Shown piece by piece: positions 1 to 7,417 of a DNA stretch of 10,073 nucleotides. Below the pieces are notes generated by a model that made no database searches, had not been told where the DNA came from, and was given only the letters and a program-made list of their open reading frames with translations. Position 1 is the first letter of the stretch. Each line of letters opens with the position of its first letter. Source of the DNA: an uncultured Eubacteriales bacterium (GTDB lineage: Bacteria; Bacillota; Clostridia; Monoglobales; Monoglobaceae); NCBI GenBank assembly GCA_905201285.1, contig CAJKNM010000058.1:1-10073 (forward strand), given 5' to 3'. The position numbers and the translations under genes are program-made.

Positions 1-143
1 TTTAAAACATAAGTTAAAAAATATTGATTATTGATATATTTATTCATAAACAGTATATGTAAATATGTAAAATAGGACACTATAATCATTGAACATATAA
101 CATTTTATGGTCAGTACATACAAAAAGTTAAGATAATTTAAAA

Positions 144-157
144 TTATTTTAAAATAA
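144..157. repeat. 14-bp perfect AT palindrome upstream of the promoter
   Basis: TTATTTTAAAATAA is a perfect inverted repeat made only of A and T. It ends three bases before the proposed -35 box at 161. It could act as an UP-like element for the RNA polymerase alpha subunit or as an operator, but palindromes of A and T arise easily by chance in such AT-rich DNA. The rest of 1-160 shows no open frame, RNA gene or riboswitch that I can recognise. Confidence 0.4.
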
Positions 158-160
158 CTA

Positions 161-189
161 TTGAAATAATTGAAGTATTTTGGTAAAAT
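161..189 (+). promoter_or_regulatory. Putative sigma-A promoter for the operon
   Basis: TTGAAA (161-166) is followed by a 17-base spacer and TAAAAT (184-189), with TG at 181-182 giving an extended -10 (TGGTAAAAT). Both boxes are close to the sigma-A/sigma-70 consensus and the spacing is ideal. Transcription would start near 196, leaving a leader of about 80 bases before the ATG at 275. It is the only well-formed promoter I see ahead of the gene cluster. A weaker alternative is TTGTCA at 211-216 with a poor -10 near 234-242. Confidence 0.5.
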
Positions 190-274
190 AAAGAGAATGT
201 TATTTTGTATTTGTCATATGCTTGATTTTTGGCAGATATGATTAGCTTATAAAACTTTAGAGAGGTTAGCTGTA

Positions 275-1276
275 ATGAATTCAAATAATCTTTTTAAGAC
301 TGCGGTAAATTTGGTTGTTTGTACGATTATAAATCTGTGCCTTATAATGATAGCGTCAGTCACACCTGTGCTGATGATTCCGGCTCTTTTTTTCAGCGGT
401 CTTGTTTGTATATATGCCTTGAACAAAAGTAATATGTTATGCACGGTGTTATCGATTTGTTTGACACTTGCGGCATTTGTCTTGATTTCAAAAAATCTGT
501 TTAATGCTCAGAATAATAATGTGTATGAGTGTATTATTTTGTATTTAATAGGAGTATTGCCGGCCGTTACCTTCGGAGCGGTTTCTAAGAAAAAAACCGG
601 CTTTGAAAATAAGTACTTTATAACAGTGGCTGCATCACTTTTGATGTCGCTTGCGTTTTTAGTTCTTCTTAAGGTGTCGGGACTTTCGATAAATGACGCA
701 ATAACAGATGCGGCTAAAAACTATAAGGATATATTAACCTCTGCCATTGAGCAAAGCGGAATAGATGTAACACAGAATGTTAAGTCTGTCGTGGCTGATA
801 TTATCGACCAGACTATTCAGCTTCTGACGACGTATCTTCCTACAATTCTTATTGTTTTTTCGATGATATGTGCATATCTGACGGTTATGGCAGGTATCTT
901 TGTCCTGCATCGTCTTAAGGTTTGCAGAGTAGAATATACAAAATTTAATATGATTCAAATACCTCAGTTTATTTGTTTAATCACATCTGTATTGTTCATT
1001 GTGATGTTTATGTCGGAAGGGGACGGGCTGTTTCAGGCTGTTATCGGGAACATTGCCGTTATTTCCGAATTTTTGATAGGTGTAAGCGGCCTTTCCGCGG
1101 TTGATTACTTTTTTGCAAAGAAGGTCCGTTCGGGATATATGAGAGCCCTATTGTATTTGTGCGTATTCAGTGCCGGCTTTTTATTTGCTTCACTGATATG
1201 GGAAGTTTTAATCGTTATTGGTTTTATAGACAGTCTTTGGCATATTCGTTTCGGAGACGGTATCAGAGGTGAGTGA
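275..1276 (+). CDS. YybS-like DUF2232 polytopic membrane protein
   Basis: This 333-residue integral membrane protein of unknown biochemical function has about eight or nine hydrophobic helices, at roughly residues 11-28, 32-49, 54-72, 83-101, 114-133, 187-212, 229-247, 255-279 and 288-316. A long polar loop (about 137-183) separates the first five from the rest. The C-terminal GFIDS...RFGDG ending fits the DUF2232/YybS family. The main support is context: in Firmicutes this family sits directly upstream of gdpP and rplI, as here. AGAGAGG at 259-265 lies 9 bases before the ATG. The stop codon (1274-1276) ends one base before the gdpP ATG, so the two are probably translationally coupled. A membrane partner or transport-like role alongside GdpP is only inference; no catalytic motif is visible. 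Confidence 0.8.
   Translation: MNSNNLFKTAVNLVVCTIINLCLIMIASVTPVLMIPALFFSGLVCIYALNKSNMLCTVLSICLTLAAFVLISKNLFNAQNNNVYECIILYLIGVLPAVTFGAVSKKKTGFENKYFITVAASLLMSLAFLVLLKVSGLSINDAITDAAKNYKDILTSAIEQSGIDVTQNVKSVVADIIDQTIQLLTTYLPTILIVFSMICAYLTVMAGIFVLHRLKVCRVEYTKFNMIQIPQFICLITSVLFIVMFMSEGDGLFQAVIGNIAVISEFLIGVSGLSAVDYFFAKKVRSGYMRALLYLCVFSAGFLFASLIWEVLIVIGFIDSLWHIRFGDGIRGE
1266..1271 (+). promoter_or_regulatory. Ribosome binding site choosing the gdpP start
   Basis: GAGGTG lies 6 bases before the ATG at 1278. The GTG at 1269, also in frame, falls inside this site and has only a GGAG at 1253-1256, 12 bases upstream, so ATG 1278 is the better start. The site lies within the last codons of the preceding gene. 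Confidence 0.7.
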
Positions 1277-1277
1277 A

Positions 1278-3311
1278 ATGAAAATCAGTAATGACAGCAA
1301 CACGTTTATTAAAAACGAATTGAAAAGTGAAATCAAAAATTATGCCGTATGTGCGGCGATTCTTGTGTTTTTGGGATTGTTTTCGCTTGTTTGTACCGTT
1401 CGTTCAAATATAACGCTTATAAAGGTTTCGGCCGCAGTATCTATCGTGACAGGTTTATGTGTTCTCGTCTTTGGATTTATATATTATTCAAAGAGACAGA
1501 ACACTTTGAAAAATTATATCGAGAACTTTGCGTTCGGAGTAGAGGATGCCGCAAAGGCAGCGGTTTTGAGCTTTCCGGATCCTATTGTAATTATATCCGA
1601 TGACGGTATAATTGAGTGGTACAACAAACGCTTTTCTGTTTTATGTAAAAGAGAGAGCCTGTTCGGAACAGATATACACGAGATTTTCCCGGCAATTCGA
1701 CTTGAAACATTTATTGAAGATAAAATCCCGGTTCAGGATTTTACCTATGACGGAAGGGATTATATTCTGACCGGAACCGTTTCGGAAATAACTTCAAGCG
1801 AAGATAAAAAGAGACTTATCGGGATAAGTTTTGAGGATATAAGCGATATAACCAATCTTCAAAAACAGGTTGATGATAAGAAGACAGTGGTGTGCGTTGC
1901 TATTATCGATAATTATGATGAGGTTTTAAAGGAAACTCCTAATTCAAATCACGGTGTTCTTGTCGGTGATATAGAGAGATGTATAAGTCTTTGGGTTGAT
2001 AAAGGCGGCGGAATATATCGCCGATATGAACGCGATAAGTTTGTCATTCTGTTTGAAGCGGCACGTTTTGAAGTTTTATATAAAGAAAAATTTACTATAC
2101 TCAATGATGTAAAGGAAATCAATCAGCAGAATAAGATTCCGGTGACATTGAGCATAGGTGTATCAAATGCCGCCGATGATATTAAAGAAAACGACAGGAT
2201 TGCTCTTTCCGCTCTTGATATGGCACTCGGCAGAGGCGGAGATCAGGCTGTTATGAAAACCGAAAACGGCTATAGCTTCTTCGGTGCTAAAAGTCTCGGT
2301 GTCGAAAAAACGACAAAGGTTAAGGCACGTATTGTTGCTAACAGACTTTGCGAGTTGATTGATAAGTCATCAAATGTTATAATTATGGGTCACAAGGGCG
2401 CTGATTACGACAGCTTTGGTGCGGCGGTAGGACTTTTTCACGCTGTGACGGACAGAAATAAAAAAGCGTACATTACTATGGACAAGGTTCATAATAATAT
2501 TGGCGGAATCCTGCCGGATATATTAATGCACCGGGAATACGCTGAAGGGATAGTGGGGTTTGATAAGGCGAGTCTCGCGGTTGAAGCAAATACACTAATC
2601 ATTATAGTTGATACTCACAGAGAAAGTATGGTTGAGTATTCCGACCTGCTTAAATATACTGATAACATTGCCCTCATCGACCATCATAGGCGAAGTGAGG
2701 ACTTTATGGATAATACCATTCTGACGTATCATGAGCCGTATGCTTCGTCAACCTGTGAGATGGTTACTGAGATTCTTCAGTATATGGAATGTTCACAGGA
2801 ACTATCCGTTTATGAGGCAGAGGCTATGTATTGCGGAATATATATGGATACAAAGGCATTTAGGTTCAAGACCGGTGCCCGGACGTTTGAAGCGGCGGCA
2901 TATCTCAGAAAAGCAGGTGTTGACCCTGTTCGGGTACATATGCTTTTCAGAAATGACATATCTATGTATATCCAAAAATCAAAGGTTATAAGCAATGCCA
3001 AAATTTACAGAAACAATATAGCTATTGCTGTTTGTGAGGAACAGTCAAAGAATATTCAGCTTGTTGTGGCCCAGGCGGCGGATGACTTGCTTAACATAAA
3101 AGGCGTTGAAGCATCATTCGTTCTGGCCGCGGTCGGTTCTAAGATTATTATAAGCGGCCGCTCTCTCGGGGCGGTTAATGTTCAGGTTATACTTGAAAAG
3201 CTCGGCGGCGGCGGACATATTACCATTGCCGGTGCACAGCTTGAGAATAACAATTTGGAAATTGCTGAAATGAAGCTTCATAATGCTATTGATGAGGCTT
3301 TGTTTGAATAA
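1278..3311 (+). CDS. gdpP: GdpP-type cyclic-di-AMP phosphodiesterase (DHH/DHHA1)
   Basis: A 677-residue membrane-anchored phosphodiesterase that hydrolyses the second messenger c-di-AMP to pApA. Numbering is from ATG 1278. Two N-terminal transmembrane helices (about 22-40 and 46-69) precede a PAS-like region (about 97-190), a degenerate GGDEF domain (about 204-325) in which YERDKF replaces the GGDEF signature while LSIGVS and LGRGGDQ are kept, a DHH domain, and a C-terminal DHHA1 domain with GGGGH (643-647). The metal-binding residues look complete: H372, D376 and D378 in GHKGADYDSFG; D445 in DTH; D468-H469-H470 in DHHRR; D524 in MDTK. It should therefore be active. Length and domain order match GdpP/YybT. 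In this family the PAS domain can bind heme and the degenerate GGDEF no longer makes c-di-GMP (family knowledge, not seen here). It sits between DUF2232 and rplI, the standard Firmicutes setting. Confidence 0.97.
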   Translation: MKISNDSNTFIKNELKSEIKNYAVCAAILVFLGLFSLVCTVRSNITLIKVSAAVSIVTGLCVLVFGFIYYSKRQNTLKNYIENFAFGVEDAAKAAVLSFPDPIVIISDDGIIEWYNKRFSVLCKRESLFGTDIHEIFPAIRLETFIEDKIPVQDFTYDGRDYILTGTVSEITSSEDKKRLIGISFEDISDITNLQKQVDDKKTVVCVAIIDNYDEVLKETPNSNHGVLVGDIERCISLWVDKGGGIYRRYERDKFVILFEAARFEVLYKEKFTILNDVKEINQQNKIPVTLSIGVSNAADDIKENDRIALSALDMALGRGGDQAVMKTENGYSFFGAKSLGVEKTTKVKARIVANRLCELIDKSSNVIIMGHKGADYDSFGAAVGLFHAVTDRNKKAYITMDKVHNNIGGILPDILMHREYAEGIVGFDKASLAVEANTLIIIVDTHRESMVEYSDLLKYTDNIALIDHHRRSEDFMDNTILTYHEPYASSTCEMVTEILQYMECSQELSVYEAEAMYCGIYMDTKAFRFKTGARTFEAAAYLRKAGVDPVRVHMLFRNDISMYIQKSKVISNAKIYRNNIAIAVCEEQSKNIQLVVAQAADDLLNIKGVEASFVLAAVGSKIIISGRSLGAVNVQVILEKLGGGGHITIAGAQLENNNLEIAEMKLHNAIDEALFE

Positions 3312-3344
3312 AAGTATTGTATAAAACGGAAAGGATGATATAAA

Positions 3345-3791
3345 ATGAAAGTTATTTTGACAAAAGATGTTAAATCACAGGGTAAGAAGGGTGACCTGAT
3401 TAATGTAAGCGATGGTTATGCAAATAATTTTCTTTTACCCAAGGGTTTGGCTAAACCGGCGACAAAACAGGCTTTGAATGAACTTGAAGGTAAAAAGGGT
3501 GCTGAACAGTATCATAAAAATATGGAAGAACAGAAGGCGCGAAACATCGCTGACAGACTTAAAGAAATAAAAGTATCTATCAAGGCGAAGGCCGGCAAGG
3601 AAGGAAAGCTTTTCGGGTCAGTTACTTCAAAAGATGTTGCTGAGGCGTTAAAGGCACAATATAACATTGCGGTGGACAAACGTAAGCTTGACCTTCCGGA
3701 CGGAATCAAGACTTGTGGCATACGCGATGTTAAGGTTACACTTTATACAGGCGTAACGGGAACTTTTAAGGTTGAGGTTACCGAACAGTAA
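3345..3791 (+). CDS. rplI: 50S ribosomal protein L9
   Basis: L9 binds 23S rRNA near the base of the L1 stalk and helps keep reading frame. The 148-residue length is typical. The N-terminal domain carries the L9 signature: GKKGDLINVSDGYANNFLLP with PKGLA following (residues 13-36). A charged, lysine- and glutamate-rich connecting helix (about 42-75) leads to the C-terminal RNA-binding domain beginning near KAGKEGKLFGSVT. AAAGGA at 3330-3335 is 9 bases before the ATG. The gene starts 33 bases after gdpP and ends 20 bases before the dnaB ATG, with no terminator between them. The frame is uninterrupted and nothing is unusual. Confidence 0.99.
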   Translation: MKVILTKDVKSQGKKGDLINVSDGYANNFLLPKGLAKPATKQALNELEGKKGAEQYHKNMEEQKARNIADRLKEIKVSIKAKAGKEGKLFGSVTSKDVAEALKAQYNIAVDKRKLDLPDGIKTCGIRDVKVTLYTGVTGTFKVEVTEQ

Positions 3792-3798
3792 ATATGTC

Positions 3799-3804
3799 AG
3801 GAGG
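3799..3804 (+). promoter_or_regulatory. Ribosome binding site choosing the dnaB start
   Basis: A perfect AGGAGG is 7 bases before the ATG at 3812. An earlier in-frame ATG at 3794 would place this site inside the coding region and has no comparable site upstream, so the shorter protein is preferred. Confidence 0.8.
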
Positions 3805-3811
3805 AAGATTT

Positions 3812-5197
3812 ATGGAGGAAATCTCTAATGAATCAATGCCGTTTGACAACGGTTCTGCTGTGCCGGCAGAGGTACAGCGTGCTGTCCCTTTCAGTAACGA
3901 GGCCGAGCAATCTGTTCTCGGGGCGATGTTTCTTGATAAAGAGTGTATCCCCGATGTTGTTTCAAAAATTCACTCTACCGACTTTTATATAGACAGGCAT
4001 AAAGAGCTTTTTGAAGCAATTTTAGAGCTTTATAACCTCGGTAAGCCGATTGACCTTGTCACATTGGAAGAACAGCTTATTCTGAGAGGTACACTTGAAA
4101 AAATAGGCGGAATCAAATTTATGGTTGATGTTGCGAATGCTGTCCCGTCAACCGAAAGTGCAATCTATTATGCTGATATTGTTAAGGATAAGTCGGTTTT
4201 GCGCTCGCTTATAGAAATGGCATCTAAAATCGAAGAAAACTGTTACAAAGGCGACAGCGAAACAGATGATATTCTTGCTAAGGCACAGCAGGATATGATT
4301 AAGATAACTCAGGACCGCACGACGACCGGCCTTGTTCATATAGGCAGATATATTGACGAAAGTGTAGAACTTCTCGATAAGCTATCGCAAAAAAACGAAA
4401 CTATAACGGGTATTCCGACAGGATTTATCGATGTTGACAAAAAAACGGCGGGCCTTCATCCGGCAGAGCTTATTCTGATTGCCGGCCGTCCGGGAATGGG
4501 TAAGTCGAGCTTTGCGCTTAACATCGCGCAAAATACGGCGATTAAATATCATAAAAATGTAGCGATATTCAGCCTTGAGATGCCGGGCATTCAGATTGCA
4601 AACAGAATGATTTCAAGCGAAGCCAAAATCAGCTCTGAGAGAATCAAGAAGGGTGACCTTCGCGATGATGATTGGGGTAAGCTCGCAAGCGCAACAGAGG
4701 TTTTGGCGAGGTCGGGTATATATATCGATGACACATCCACCATTACAGCGACCGATATAAGCGCACGATGCCGAAAACTTATGCTTGAGAAAGGTCTTGA
4801 TTTAGTCGTAATCGACTATCTTCAGCTGATGAGCGCATCTAAAGGAAGCAGAGGTAACAGACAACAGGAGATTGCTGAAATTTCGCGTAGCTTGAAAATT
4901 TTAGCAAACGATTTGAATATACCGATTATTGCACTTTCTCAGCTTAGCCGTTCATCGGACAAAGAAAAACGTGAGCCGATACTCAGTGACCTTCGTGATT
5001 CGGGTGCTATCGAGCAGGACGCAGATATTGTTATTTTTCTTCATCGTGACGGTTATTATAAACCCGATGTGGAAGAACCGAACAAAACCAAATGTAACTT
5101 TGCTAAATACAGAAACGGTGAGCCGGGTCCTGTTGAACTGACTTGGCTTGGTGAATATACATCCTTCTCAGACTGGAGCGGTAAGAGTGAACACTAA
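3812..5197 (+). CDS. dnaB: Replicative DNA helicase DnaB
   Basis: The hexameric 5'-3' helicase that unwinds DNA at the replication fork. With the ATG at 3812 it is 461 residues, normal for the family (called DnaC in Bacillus). The N-terminal DnaB domain (about 22-125) begins with NEAEQSVLGAMFLD. The RecA-like motor follows: Walker A GRPGMGKS (225-232), motif FSLEMP (about 253-258), Walker B LVVIDYLQL with the aspartate at 335, ALSQLSR (about 374-380), and SDLRDSGAIEQDADIVIFLHRD near the C-terminus. No intein or frameshift is seen. It follows rplI as in many Firmicutes. The 3' end overlaps the tilS start by 11 bases, which suggests coupling. Confidence 0.98.
   Translation: MEEISNESMPFDNGSAVPAEVQRAVPFSNEAEQSVLGAMFLDKECIPDVVSKIHSTDFYIDRHKELFEAILELYNLGKPIDLVTLEEQLILRGTLEKIGGIKFMVDVANAVPSTESAIYYADIVKDKSVLRSLIEMASKIEENCYKGDSETDDILAKAQQDMIKITQDRTTTGLVHIGRYIDESVELLDKLSQKNETITGIPTGFIDVDKKTAGLHPAELILIAGRPGMGKSSFALNIAQNTAIKYHKNVAIFSLEMPGIQIANRMISSEAKISSERIKKGDLRDDDWGKLASATEVLARSGIYIDDTSTITATDISARCRKLMLEKGLDLVVIDYLQLMSASKGSRGNRQQEIAEISRSLKILANDLNIPIIALSQLSRSSDKEKREPILSDLRDSGAIEQDADIVIFLHRDGYYKPDVEEPNKTKCNFAKYRNGEPGPVELTWLGEYTSFSDWSGKSEH
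5175..5178 (+). promoter_or_regulatory. Ribosome binding site choosing the tilS start
   Basis: GGAG within the last codons of dnaB is 8 bases before GTG 5187. The other in-frame candidates further upstream (such as TTG 5148) would lengthen the overlap with dnaB and add residues that do not resemble TilS. Confidence 0.6.
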
Positions 5198-6605
5198 CTC
5201 AAACAAAAACACGATATTACTACAAAATAAGGTCAGGCAAACCATCACCGAACATTCACTTCTTGAAGAAGGAGATAGGGTTTTGGTTGCGCTTTCCGGC
5301 GGAGCGGACTCGGTTTGCCTTCTTAATGTTTTGTATAGCTTGAAAGATGAGTTGAATATTTCGGTTGCCGCCGCACATCTAAACCATATGATCCGCGGTG
5401 CAGAGGCAGAACGCGACGAGGCGTACGCGGCAGAGCTTTGTACGAGGCTTGAAATTCCTTTTTATGCACAACGCACTGATATTCCGGCGGCGGCAAAGGA
5501 AAACGGAATTTCAGAGGAGCTTGCCGGCAGGCAGGCGCGTTATCGTTTTTTTAAAGAGCTTTCGGATAAATACGGTTTCACCAAAACGGCGACGGCTCAT
5601 AATAAAAATGATAAAGCAGAGACAGTTTTAATGCGGATTATGCGCGGAAGCGGAATAGACGGGCTTTGCGGAATTCATTATAAAAGAGATGATATAATCA
5701 GACCTATATTGGATGTGACACGTGCTGAGATTGAAGCTTATTGTGAGGAAAATAGGCTTGACTATAAGACAGACAGCACAAACGAAAGCTCTGATTACAC
5801 AAGAAACAGAGTCAGAAATGAGCTTATTCCGTTTATGCGTGATAAGTTTAATCCAAACATAATCGAAACGCTTTGTTCTCTGTCAGATAATATCACAGAG
5901 GACGCGAAATTCATAAATTCGTATGCGAAACGGCTTTATCAGCGGATAAACAGTCCTATGCCGCATAGAAAGCCGACTGTTCTTGATATTAAGTCGCTTG
6001 ATATGCTGGACAGAAGTATAAGAAACAGGATGTATGCCATAGCTTCTCAAGAGGTTATGGGTAAGGACTATAAGTTCGAGAGAGTTCATTATGACACAAT
6101 AGAGAGTATTATTCATAAGGAAACAGGCGCGGGAATTTCGCTCCCCGATGGGCTTAGGGTTAATGTTAAATACGGTTGGCTTGAATTTGTAACCGAAGCG
6201 GAAGAGGCAGAGCAAAACACCGGCGGGTTTTGCTATGAAATTGAGCCTGATGCCGATTTTGATAATATGGATATTAAGCTTGAAATTGTTGATGCCACTT
6301 ATAAGAAAGAAAAGAATCAAATGCTTGTCGATTATGATTCTATTGAGGGCAGAAGGCTCTATGTTAGAAGCCGAAAAATGGGTGATAAAATTGTAATCTT
6401 TAAGGATGGACGCTCGCGCAAGCTTAAAGATTATTGGATAGATAAAAAAATTCCGCGTGCCGAGCGAAATAAGATTCCGCTTTTATGTGCGGACAAAGAA
6501 ATTATAGCAATTATAGGCGACAGGGTTGCCGAAAATCATAAAATAAATAATAACTCAAAGAAAGGATTGTTAATTACGTATGGGAGAAGTTATGAAAATA
6601 GGTAA
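5187..6605 (+). CDS. tilS: tRNA(Ile)-lysidine synthase TilS
   Basis: TilS attaches lysine to C34 of the CAU-anticodon tRNA-Ile using ATP, changing its decoding from AUG to AUA; it is normally essential. With the GTG start the protein has 472 residues. The N-terminal PP-loop ATPase domain shows SGGADS (37-42), AHLNH, the HNKNDKAET region (138-146; many homologues have HHADDQAET), LDVTRAEIEAYC, and TDSTN followed by YTRNRVRNELIP. The C-terminal TilS domain carries VRSRKMGDKIV, LKDYWIDKKIPRAERNKIPLL and IIGDRV (about 393-447). It overlaps dnaB by 11 bases and its end overlaps the hpt start by 14 bases. The tilS-hpt pair is common in Firmicutes. Reading frame and domains are complete. Confidence 0.97.
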   Translation: MNTNSNKNTILLQNKVRQTITEHSLLEEGDRVLVALSGGADSVCLLNVLYSLKDELNISVAAAHLNHMIRGAEAERDEAYAAELCTRLEIPFYAQRTDIPAAAKENGISEELAGRQARYRFFKELSDKYGFTKTATAHNKNDKAETVLMRIMRGSGIDGLCGIHYKRDDIIRPILDVTRAEIEAYCEENRLDYKTDSTNESSDYTRNRVRNELIPFMRDKFNPNIIETLCSLSDNITEDAKFINSYAKRLYQRINSPMPHRKPTVLDIKSLDMLDRSIRNRMYAIASQEVMGKDYKFERVHYDTIESIIHKETGAGISLPDGLRVNVKYGWLEFVTEAEEAEQNTGGFCYEIEPDADFDNMDIKLEIVDATYKKEKNQMLVDYDSIEGRRLYVRSRKMGDKIVIFKDGRSRKLKDYWIDKKIPRAERNKIPLLCADKEIIAIIGDRVAENHKINNNSKKGLLITYGRSYENR

Positions 6606-7119
6606 GGTTATGCTCACCGAGAAAGAAATCGCAAATCGAATAGACAGTCTCGCTGATAAAATCAATAAGGAGTATGGTGACGAGGAGGTTATCGTTCTCG
6701 GTGTTTTGAAAGGCTGTTTTGTATTTATGAGCGACCTTATCAGAAAGCTGACCTGTGATGTTCGTACATATTTTATGGAAATTTCAAGCTATCAGAACGG
6801 TACGGTCAGCACAGGAAAGATAACCATAAAAAAGGACTTGGATGTTGACATAGAAGGTAAAAATGTTCTTATCGCAGAGGATATTATTGACTCAGGGCAT
6901 ACACTTTCACAGTTGACGGAAATCCTTAGAAAAAGAAATCCGAAATCTTTAAAGGTGTGCGCTCTTTTGAGCAAGCCGGCAAGACGTGAGGTTGAATTTG
7001 AGGCCGATTATACCGGCTTTGAGATAGAAGATAAGTTCATTATCGGCTATGGCCTGGATTGTGCCGAGCAGTTCAGACAGCTGCCGTATATTGCGGAGGT
7101 TGAGATTTGTGATGAGTAG
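6592..7119 (+). CDS. hpt: Hypoxanthine (guanine) phosphoribosyltransferase
   Basis: A cytoplasmic purine-salvage enzyme that joins hypoxanthine or guanine to PRPP to give IMP or GMP. The start is taken as ATG 6592 (175 residues) because GGAG at 6583-6586 is 5 bases before it; ATG 6580 would add four residues but its best site, AAAGGA at 6561-6566, is 13 bases away. Visible family features are VLGVLKGCFVFMSDL (about 34-48), SSYQNG in the flexible loop (65-70), the PRPP loop VLIAEDIIDSGHTL (92-105, with catalytic aspartate D100), and the purine-binding DKFIIGYGLDCAEQFRQLPYI near the C-terminus. Length is normal. In many Firmicutes ftsH follows; here a small membrane protein takes that place. 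Substrate preference among hypoxanthine, guanine and xanthine cannot be read with certainty. Confidence 0.96.
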   Translation: MKIGKVMLTEKEIANRIDSLADKINKEYGDEEVIVLGVLKGCFVFMSDLIRKLTCDVRTYFMEISSYQNGTVSTGKITIKKDLDVDIEGKNVLIAEDIIDSGHTLSQLTEILRKRNPKSLKVCALLSKPARREVEFEADYTGFEIEDKFIIGYGLDCAEQFRQLPYIAEVEICDE

Positions 7120-7393
7120 GGTATTTAAGTATGTTCAGGACGTGGCTGACCTTGCGGAGCCATATGTCAGAAATGCCGGTGATTATGCGGCAAGCACTGT
7201 TCAATATGCGGGAGATTGTGTTCGCAATGCCGGAAACTGTGTTCGCAAAAAGAAGAAAGCAATCCGCCGCAGGAACTTTTTCGCAAGGCTTAACGGAATT
7301 ATTCAGTTCAGCACAAATGTTGTTTTAATGGTTGCAGCGGTTATAGCTCTTATTATGGCTGTTTCTGAATACTTCAACCGAAAAGACGTTTAA
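7112..7393 (+). CDS. Unrecognised small single-pass membrane protein
   Basis: I do not recognise this 93-residue protein. The N-terminal half contains related seven-residue blocks, YVRNAGDY, YAGDCVR and NAGNCVR (residues 18-45), with the 11-mer TGTGTTCGCAA repeated exactly 21 bases apart at 7217 and 7238, so the blocks probably arose by small duplications. Cysteines occur at 36 and 43. A very basic stretch, RKKKKAIRRR (45-54), precedes one hydrophobic helix (about 63-86) and a short charged tail. By the positive-inside rule the repeat half should be cytoplasmic. GGAGG at 7095-7099 is 9 bases before GTG 7109 and 12 before ATG 7112, so either may be used. The overlap with hpt (8-11 bases) and the clear site argue that it is a real gene rather than a chance frame. 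Function unknown. Confidence 0.72.
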   Translation: MSRVFKYVQDVADLAEPYVRNAGDYAASTVQYAGDCVRNAGNCVRKKKKAIRRRNFFARLNGIIQFSTNVVLMVAAVIALIMAVSEYFNRKDV

Positions 7394-7400
7394 GATTAGT

Positions 7401-7411
7401 AAGGAAAGGTG
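7401..7411 (+). promoter_or_regulatory. Ribosome binding site choosing a TTG start
   Basis: AAGGAAAGGTG precedes TTG 7418; its AAAGG core is 8 bases away. The in-frame GTG at 7409 lies inside this site and would be too close to AAGGA (3 bases), so the rarer TTG is the likelier start of the aminotransferase. Confidence 0.65.
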
Positions 7412-7417
7412 ATAAAA

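Noticed and set aside
71..90. TATAAT at 81-86 as a promoter -10
   Set aside because: No acceptable -35 box sits 16-18 bases upstream, and no start codon with a binding site follows until 275.
3794..3811. Earlier dnaB start at ATG 3794
   Set aside because: The AGGAGG site falls inside this extension and is ideally spaced for ATG 3812.
5883..6320. 145-residue open frame on the - strand under tilS
   Set aside because: It is entirely inside tilS on the opposite strand, without a family match or convincing ribosome binding site.
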